From Massilia sp. PDC64 (GTDB lineage Bacteria; Pseudomonadota; Gammaproteobacteria; Burkholderiales; Burkholderiaceae_D): 64,000 bases of DNA. Both the position numbers and the translations under genes were made by a program. Under the pieces are notes generated by a model. That model saw only the letters and a list, made by a program, of their open reading frames with translations. It did no database searches and had not been told where the DNA came from. The DNA lies in NCBI RefSeq assembly GCF_900101265.1, contig NZ_FMZS01000001.1, positions 248,001 to 312,000 of the forward strand. Reading direction: 5' to 3'. Numbering within the stretch: the first letter of the stretch is position 1; each line of letters opens with the position of its first letter. Positions 60,093-64,000 of the stretch are shown piece by piece.

Positions 60093-60457
60093 TGGACAAC
60101 GATAAGCCGACGCGCCGCCAGAGCGCCGTGGCACTGGCCTACGGTGCCGGCGACGCGGCGCCGAAGGTCGTCGCCAAGGGCAAGGGTCTTGTCGCCGAAC
60201 AGATCATCGGCCGCGCGAAAGACGCTGGCGTGTTCGTGCACGAATCGAAGGAACTGGTGGCGTTGCTGATGAAAGTCGACCTCGACCGCCACATTCCGCC
60301 GGCCCTCTACCGCGCCATTGCCGAACTATTGGCCTGGCTCTATTATATTGAATCCGCGCAAGTTTCCGGGCAGACACCACCGCCCGCACCGGACACGGCA
60401 CGGCTCCTCCCACCCCAAGAAAGCACTCCGGTTGACACAGATGCAAGCAATCACTGA
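60089..60457 (+). CDS. FlhB C-terminal-domain-like protein (EscU/YscU/HrcU family)
   Basis: A 122-residue stand-alone homologue of the FlhB cytoplasmic domain (RRQSAVALAYGAGDAAPKVVAKG minus ends, then GVFVHESKELVALLMKVDLDRHIPPALYRAIAELLAWLY). Full-length FlhB autocleaves at NPTH to switch export from hook to filament. This protein has no transmembrane domain and the NPTH site is replaced (YGAGD). Such FhlB/FlhX proteins can partly substitute for the cleaved fragment. The ATG overlaps the fliK stop, and its end overlaps the PilZ gene by 17 bp. Confidence 0.87.
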   Translation: MMDNDKPTRRQSAVALAYGAGDAAPKVVAKGKGLVAEQIIGRAKDAGVFVHESKELVALLMKVDLDRHIPPALYRAIAELLAWLYYIESAQVSGQTPPPAPDTARLLPPQESTPVDTDASNH

Positions 60458-61199
60458 CGCCGAATTAGAAGCCTGGCACGACTACGAGGTCGAGTCGCCC
60501 AGGGAGATCGTGGCCCTGCTGCGCCAGATCGCCGAAAAGAACCAGCTGATCCGCATGCTGATCAAGGGCGAGGCCGACGTCTGTGTCACGTCGCTGCTGG
60601 AGGTCGATCCGGACGCGGGCACCGTCATCATCGACCGCTCCGTCAGCCCCGAGCAGAATACGCGCATCGTGGCTGCGGGCACGGTCCGGTGCGACACGTC
60701 GCTGGACAAGATCCGCATCGTGTTCGCCCTGGACAACCTGCGCGAGGTGCAATTCGAAGGCGGCACCGCGCTGGCCGCGGCGATTCCCGCGAGCCTGATC
60801 CGCCTGCAGCGGCGCGAGTTCTACCGCATGCCGACGCCGGTGACGAATCCCGTGCGCGCGACGATCCCCCTGCCGGCCGAGCTGGGCGGCGGCACAGCGG
60901 TGTTCCCGCTGGCCGACATCAGCTGCGGCGGCGTCGCCCTCCACGACAGCAAGCTGCAGCTCGGCACGACCATCGGCGAGACCTTCCCGAACTGTCGCAT
61001 CGACCTGCCGGAAATCGGCCCGGTGACGTGTTCGTTGCAAGTCCGTAACTCGATGGACATGACGCTGCTCAACAACAAAACGAGCCGCCGCCTCGGTTGC
61101 CAGTTCGTCGACATCTCGCGCGGCAACCTGGCCGCCGTGCAGCGCTACATCACCAAGCTGGAACGCGAGCGCAACGCCCGCCTGGCCGGCCTCGCCTGA
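60441..61199 (+). CDS. PilZ-domain flagellar brake protein (YcgR-like)
   Basis: A 252-residue c-di-GMP receptor. The N-terminal YcgR domain (about 1-115) precedes a PilZ domain with both ligand motifs: RREFYRMP (RxxxR) and DISCGGVAL (DxSxxG). In E. coli and Salmonella YcgR binds c-di-GMP and then the flagellar motor to slow swimming. The conserved RRLGCQFVDIS lies in the C-terminal strand. The gene overlaps the FlhB-like gene. Together with the diguanylate cyclase at 51662 it gives a c-di-GMP-motility link within the window. Confidence 0.93.
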   Translation: MQAITDAELEAWHDYEVESPREIVALLRQIAEKNQLIRMLIKGEADVCVTSLLEVDPDAGTVIIDRSVSPEQNTRIVAAGTVRCDTSLDKIRIVFALDNLREVQFEGGTALAAAIPASLIRLQRREFYRMPTPVTNPVRATIPLPAELGGGTAVFPLADISCGGVALHDSKLQLGTTIGETFPNCRIDLPEIGPVTCSLQVRNSMDMTLLNNKTSRRLGCQFVDISRGNLAAVQRYITKLERERNARLAGLA

Positions 61200-61257
61200 C
61201 GTATCCTGACGGCGGGAACGCAGGGCTTCGGCCCTGCATCCAATCGTCAGGCATACG
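61200..61257 (+). ncRNA. Composite structured element before the ECF sigma factor gene
   Basis: An outer stem pairs 61200-61211 (CGTATCCTGACG) with 61245-61257 (CGTCAGG, a bulged C, ATACG). An internal loop follows, then an inner 7-bp stem GCAGGGC/GCCCTGC (61220-61237) capped by a TTCG tetraloop. It ends three bases before the AGGAG of the sigma factor gene (61261-61265). It may be an mRNA leader structure controlling translation, or a terminator/processing site for the flagellar transcript; it has no T-tract. Confidence 0.6.
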
Positions 61258-61270
61258 ACCAGGAGATCCC

Positions 61271-61972
61271 ATGCAGGCCGCCGCACCGACCCCCTCATCC
61301 CTCGACGACGACGCGTTGCTGCGCCGTATCCGCGCCGGCGACCGCGACGCGTTCACCGATCTGATGCGCCGTTACAACCGCCGCCTCTACCGCGTGGCGC
61401 GCAGCGTCCTGCGCGACGACGCGGAAGCGGAGGATGCGCTCCAGGATGCCTATCTGCAGGCCTATCGCGCCCTGCCCGCGTTCCGCGGCGAGTCCGCGCT
61501 GGGCACCTGGCTCACGCGCATCGTCGTCAACGCCGCCCTGATGCGCCAGCGTAAGACCGGGCGGCTGGCCGACGTTATCGAACTGGGCGCGGATTTCGGA
61601 TCGGACGACGCGGCCGCCCCGCGTCCTGCCAACGAGCGTCTGGACCAACCGGCACAGCCGGAACTGGCCGCGCTGCGCGCCCAGACGCGGCGCCTGATCG
61701 AGACGGGCATCGACAAGCTCCCCGCCGCCTTCCGCACGGTGTTCGTACTGCGCGCGGTGGAAGAGCTGACCGTGGAAGAGACGGCGGCCACGCTCGACAT
61801 CCCCGAAGCCACCGTGCGCACCCGCTATTTCCGCGCGCGGGCCATGCTGCGCGAGGCGCTCGCGCGCGAGATCGACTTCGCGATCGAGGACGCGTTCGGG
61901 TTCGACGGGGCGCGCTGCGACCGGATCGTCGAGGCGGTGCGGCGCCGGCTGGACGGGGAACCGTCCGCCTGA
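61271..61972 (+). CDS. ECF-type RNA polymerase sigma factor
   Basis: A 233-residue sigma-70 family protein with region 2 (DAFTDLMRRYNRRLYRVARSVLRDDAEAEDALQDAYLQAYRAL, core about 25-95) and region 4 (IDKLPAAFRTVFVLRAVEELTVEETAATLDIPEATVRTRYFRARAM, core about 150-200). The ~40-residue linker and a ~45-residue tail after region 4 are longer than in minimal ECFs. No anti-sigma gene follows. DUF4142 and cupredoxin genes come next on the same strand, which suggests a stress-response unit. The ATG 61271 has AGGAG five bases upstream, directly behind the structured element. Confidence 0.92.
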   Translation: MQAAAPTPSSLDDDALLRRIRAGDRDAFTDLMRRYNRRLYRVARSVLRDDAEAEDALQDAYLQAYRALPAFRGESALGTWLTRIVVNAALMRQRKTGRLADVIELGADFGSDDAAAPRPANERLDQPAQPELAALRAQTRRLIETGIDKLPAAFRTVFVLRAVEELTVEETAATLDIPEATVRTRYFRARAMLREALAREIDFAIEDAFGFDGARCDRIVEAVRRRLDGEPSA

Positions 61973-62005
61973 CGGCGCACGGGAACGCGCGCGCGAAAGC
62001 GTGCA

Positions 62006-62041
62006 TCGAATGGATTGTTTCACCTTTACCAATCCATTCGA
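62006..62041. promoter_or_regulatory. 12-bp perfect inverted repeat at the DUF4142 ribosome binding site
   Basis: TCGAATGGATTG (62006-62017) and CAATCCATTCGA (62030-62041) are exact complements around a 12-base loop. The right arm's last base is the first base of the Shine-Dalgarno AGGAG (62041-62045). It could be an operator, or an RNA hairpin stacked against the ribosome binding site. Confidence 0.75.
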
Positions 62042-62051
62042 GGAGCCCATC

Positions 62052-62567
62052 ATGAAAAAATCCGCCCCCCTGCTGCTGTCTTCCCTGCTCGCCGTCAGCG
62101 CCATGGCCCACGCGGCCGGCCCGAACGACGCACAGATCGCCGCCATCGTCGTCGCCGCCAACGCGGTCGACATCGACGCCGGCAAGCAGGCCGAGACGAA
62201 AACGCAGAACAAGGATGTGCGCGCCTTCGCCGAACGCATGGTGGCCGACCACGCCGGCGTCAACCAGCAGGCGACCGCGCTGGTGCAAAAGCTGCACGTG
62301 ACGCCCGAGGACAACGACACCAGCAAGAGCCTCACGCAAGGCGGCGCGGCGATGCGCACCAGGCTCGCGGGCCTGTCCGGCAAGGCATTCGACAAGGCCT
62401 ATGTCGACAACGAGGTGACGTACCACGAGACCGTGCTCGGCGCGCTCGACAAGACCTTGATCCCGAATGCATCGAATGCCGAGCTGAAAGCCCTGCTCGT
62501 CAAGGTCCGCCCGGCTTTCGTGGCGCACCTGGAGCATGCGAAGCACATCCAGGCTCAGCTCAAGTGA
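62052..62567 (+). CDS. DUF4142 secreted protein
   Basis: A 171-residue periplasmic protein with a signal peptide (MKKSAPLLLSSLLAVSAMAHA, cleaved before AGPND) and a ferritin-like helical DUF4142 domain: AIVVAANAVDIDAGKQA, VRAFAERMVADHAGVNQQA and YVDNEVTYHETVLGALD, with regularly placed His/Asp. DUF4142 proteins are frequent in environmental proteobacteria and linked to stress by context; biochemical function is unknown. It is coupled to the cupredoxin gene, whose GTG start overlaps its stop. Confidence 0.88.
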   Translation: MKKSAPLLLSSLLAVSAMAHAAGPNDAQIAAIVVAANAVDIDAGKQAETKTQNKDVRAFAERMVADHAGVNQQATALVQKLHVTPEDNDTSKSLTQGGAAMRTRLAGLSGKAFDKAYVDNEVTYHETVLGALDKTLIPNASNAELKALLVKVRPAFVAHLEHAKHIQAQLK

Positions 62568-62857
62568 AGCCGCTGCTTGCCGCGTTGCTGTGGCTGCCCC
62601 TCGCGGCCGGCGCGGCGGAACACCACGTCGTCATCGACGGCATGAAGTTTTCGCCGCAGGTCGTGCAGGTGAAGCCGGGGGATACGATCGTGTGGGAGAA
62701 CCGCGACATGTTCATCCACAACGTGACGGCGGCCGGTGCGAAGTCGGGCGATCTGGCGCCCGGGAAGACGTGGCGTCATGTGGTGCGCGAGAAGATGTCG
62801 TTCGACTATCTCTGCACGCTGCATCCGGTGATGAAGGGACGGGTCGAGGTGAAGTAA
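62564..62857 (+). CDS. Plastocyanin/azurin-like cupredoxin
   Basis: A 97-residue periplasmic blue-copper-type protein. A short signal peptide (KPLLAALLWLPLAAGAA) precedes a single cupredoxin domain. All four type 1 copper ligands are visible: His in MFIHNVTA, and Cys, His and Met in YLCTLHPVMKG. The GTG start overlaps the DUF4142 stop (GTGA), so the two are translated together. Such small cupredoxins carry electrons or buffer copper; the partner is unknown. The stop lies three bases from the convergent fliE stop. Confidence 0.88.
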   Translation: MKPLLAALLWLPLAAGAAEHHVVIDGMKFSPQVVQVKPGDTIVWENRDMFIHNVTAAGAKSGDLAPGKTWRHVVREKMSFDYLCTLHPVMKGRVEVK

Positions 62858-62860
62858 GTC

Positions 62861-63247
62861 TTACACCTGCATGTTCATGATGTCGTGATAAGCCGACACC
62901 AGCTTGTTACGCACCTGCACCGTGGCCTGGAAACTGATGCTCGCTTTCTGCATGGCGATCATCGTGTCGGACAGGCTCACGGAATCGTCGCCGGCGGCGA
63001 ACTTCTTGCCCATGTCGTCCGCCTGGATCTGGGCGTTGCTGACGTTCTGCAGCGACGCCTTCAGCGCATCCGAGAAGCTGACCTTGGTCGACGATTCGGC
63101 CGCATCCGGAGCACCCAGCTTCCCAATCCCCCCGAGGCCGCCCAGCGCTTCCGCGGGCGACGCCGGGCCGGCCGGCTTCTGCGCCGCCGCCTTCAGCTGC
63201 GCCATCATCGCTTCGATCCGGCTGCTGTCGATGCCGCCGATGTTCAT
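62861..63247 (-). CDS. fliE: Flagellar hook-basal body protein FliE
   Basis: Links the MS ring to the rod; an early export substrate. The 128-residue protein has a flexible Ala/Pro/Gly-rich N-terminal half and the conserved C-terminal half (VSFSDALKASLQNVSNAQIQ, then SLSDTMIAMQKASISFQATVQVRNKLVSAYHDIMNMQV minus ends). ATG 63247 has GGGAG seven bases upstream and is preferred to an in-frame start 24 bases earlier. It is divergent from fliF. Confidence 0.95.
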   Translation of the reverse strand: MNIGGIDSSRIEAMMAQLKAAAQKPAGPASPAEALGGLGGIGKLGAPDAAESSTKVSFSDALKASLQNVSNAQIQADDMGKKFAAGDDSVSLSDTMIAMQKASISFQATVQVRNKLVSAYHDIMNMQV

Positions 63248-63415
63248 GTCCGTTCTCCCAGTGCCTGTCAAACAAATCGATTCAGGCTGTCAGAATATCA
63301 GCGACCGGGCAACGATTGCCTTCGAGCAGCACCGTAAACATGGCCTTATTCCGGGGTTTGAATGTTGCCGTACGGCTCCATAATGGCGTCCATAAACCCA
63401 TTCCCTCCCCCCAAC

Positions 63416-64000
63416 ATGGCAACGACAGCGGAAGAACTCCTCGACAGCGACATCGCAACTCCGGCGGAAGAAAAGCCGAAGTTCTGGCAGACGACGAACG
63501 GCAAACGCATCGTCATCGGCGGCGCCATCGCCGGCGTGGTGGCCATCGTCGCGGCATTGTGGCTGTGGACGTCGGCACCGGAATACCGCGTGCTGTTCTC
63601 CAACTACACCGACAAGGACGGCGGCGCCATCACCGCCTCGCTCGACCAGATGGGGGTCAAGTACAAGTTCTCGGACAGCGGCAGCGCGATCCTCGTGCCG
63701 GCCGACCGCATCCACGACCTGCGCCTGAAGCTGGCCCAGCAAGGCCTGCCGCGCGCCGGCAACGTCGGTTTCGAGCTGCTCGAGAACCAGAAGCTGGGCA
63801 CGTCGCAATTCGTCGAGCAGGTCAACTACCAGCGCTCGCTGGAGGGTGAGCTGGCCAATTCGATCCAGTCGCTGGCCGCCGTCAGCTCGGCCCGCGTGCA
63901 CCTGGCGCTGCCGAAGCCGTCCGTGTTCGTGCGCGACCAGCAGAAGCCGACCGCATCCGTCCTCCTGAACCTGCAGCCGGGCCGCGCCCTCGACCAGGCG
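63416..64000 (+). CDS. fliF: Flagellar MS-ring protein FliF (3' end outside window)
   Basis: Forms the membrane-embedded MS ring around which the motor and export gate assemble. The visible 195 residues include the first transmembrane helix (GGAIAGVVAIVAALWLWTS, about 35-53), then YRVLFSNYTDKDGGAITASL and the secretin-like YscJ/FliF domain (ILVPADRIHDLRLKLAQQGLP; EGELANSIQSLAAVSSARVHLALP minus ends). The frame runs to the last base. ATG 63416 has no clear ribosome binding site; in-frame ATGs at 63383 and 63362 are alternatives. fliG, fliH and others would be expected downstream. Confidence 0.95.
   Translation, partial: MATTAEELLDSDIATPAEEKPKFWQTTNGKRIVIGGAIAGVVAIVAALWLWTSAPEYRVLFSNYTDKDGGAITASLDQMGVKYKFSDSGSAILVPADRIHDLRLKLAQQGLPRAGNVGFELLENQKLGTSQFVEQVNYQRSLEGELANSIQSLAAVSSARVHLALPKPSVFVRDQQKPTASVLLNLQPGRALDQA

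Noticed and set aside
63305..63320. Sigma-54-like sequence upstream of fliF (GGCAACGATTGC)
   Set aside because: The spacing between the GG and GC elements is about two bases too short for a sigma-54 promoter.

Overview
The window is GC-rich, densely packed chromosomal DNA from a betaproteobacterium. Gene content and order (zwf-hexR, yicC-gmk-rpoZ-spoT with greB nearby, rph beside a PP2C/Ser-Thr kinase pair, a polar-type flagellar cluster with FlaG and a stand-alone FlhB-like protein) fit Oxalobacteraceae of the Massilia/Telluria/Duganella type. That placement is inferred from protein character, not from a marker gene. I saw no tRNA, rRNA, insertion sequence, prophage or CRISPR array.

Layout. 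1-3987: central carbon metabolism (zwf, cut at its 5' end; hexR), a YdeI-like protein, and an NAD(P)-binding protein divergent from an HxlR regulator. 4083-8441: a Tat-exported GH95 alpha-L-fucosidase, then an MFS transporter with its TetR regulator, which faces two tandem operator-like palindromes. 8554-11723: free-methionine sulfoxide reductase, transaldolase and a chemoreceptor. 11973-14403: a TauD-type oxygenase coupled to a DHA2 exporter. 14425-21150: acrR-acrA-acrB-oprM tripartite efflux system. 21151-24763: a degenerate M28-like protein, an aquaporin, a lone receiver, a VOC protein, a transglutaminase-like protein and a 48-residue membrane protein. 24829-26672: hemW and rdgB.

26752-35301 looks like an accessory block: a two-component system, an alpha-oxoamine synthase, and an OprB porin/ABC importer/DUF4337 operon. 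That operon is preceded by a 20-codon Cys-containing leader peptide and mutually exclusive hairpins. 35302-42445 returns to housekeeping genes (rph, PP2C phosphatase, Ser/Thr kinase on one strand; yicC, gmk, rpoZ, spoT on the other). 42446-48083 is a second accessory block: SGNH hydrolase, NodU/CmcH carbamoyltransferase, a 118-residue protein of unknown function, an FGE-fold protein, a membrane-anchored protein and a heme oxygenase. greB follows.

48799-53236 holds a membrane protein, a NarL-type sensor/regulator pair and a diguanylate cyclase. 53487-64000 is the flagellar region: fliC, flaG, fliD, fliS, fliT, fliK, an FlhB-C-terminal-like gene, a PilZ brake protein, then fliE divergent from fliF, which runs off the end of the window. 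An ECF sigma/DUF4142/cupredoxin unit interrupts the flagellar genes.

The most interesting non-coding signals are the Cys-leader attenuator (30219-30321), two structured elements abutting ribosome binding sites in the ECF unit (61200-61257 and 62006-62041), a 51-bp near-perfect inverted repeat (21299-21349), a 26-bp perfect palindrome over a start codon (48783-48808) and the twin TetR-type operators (8452-8509).
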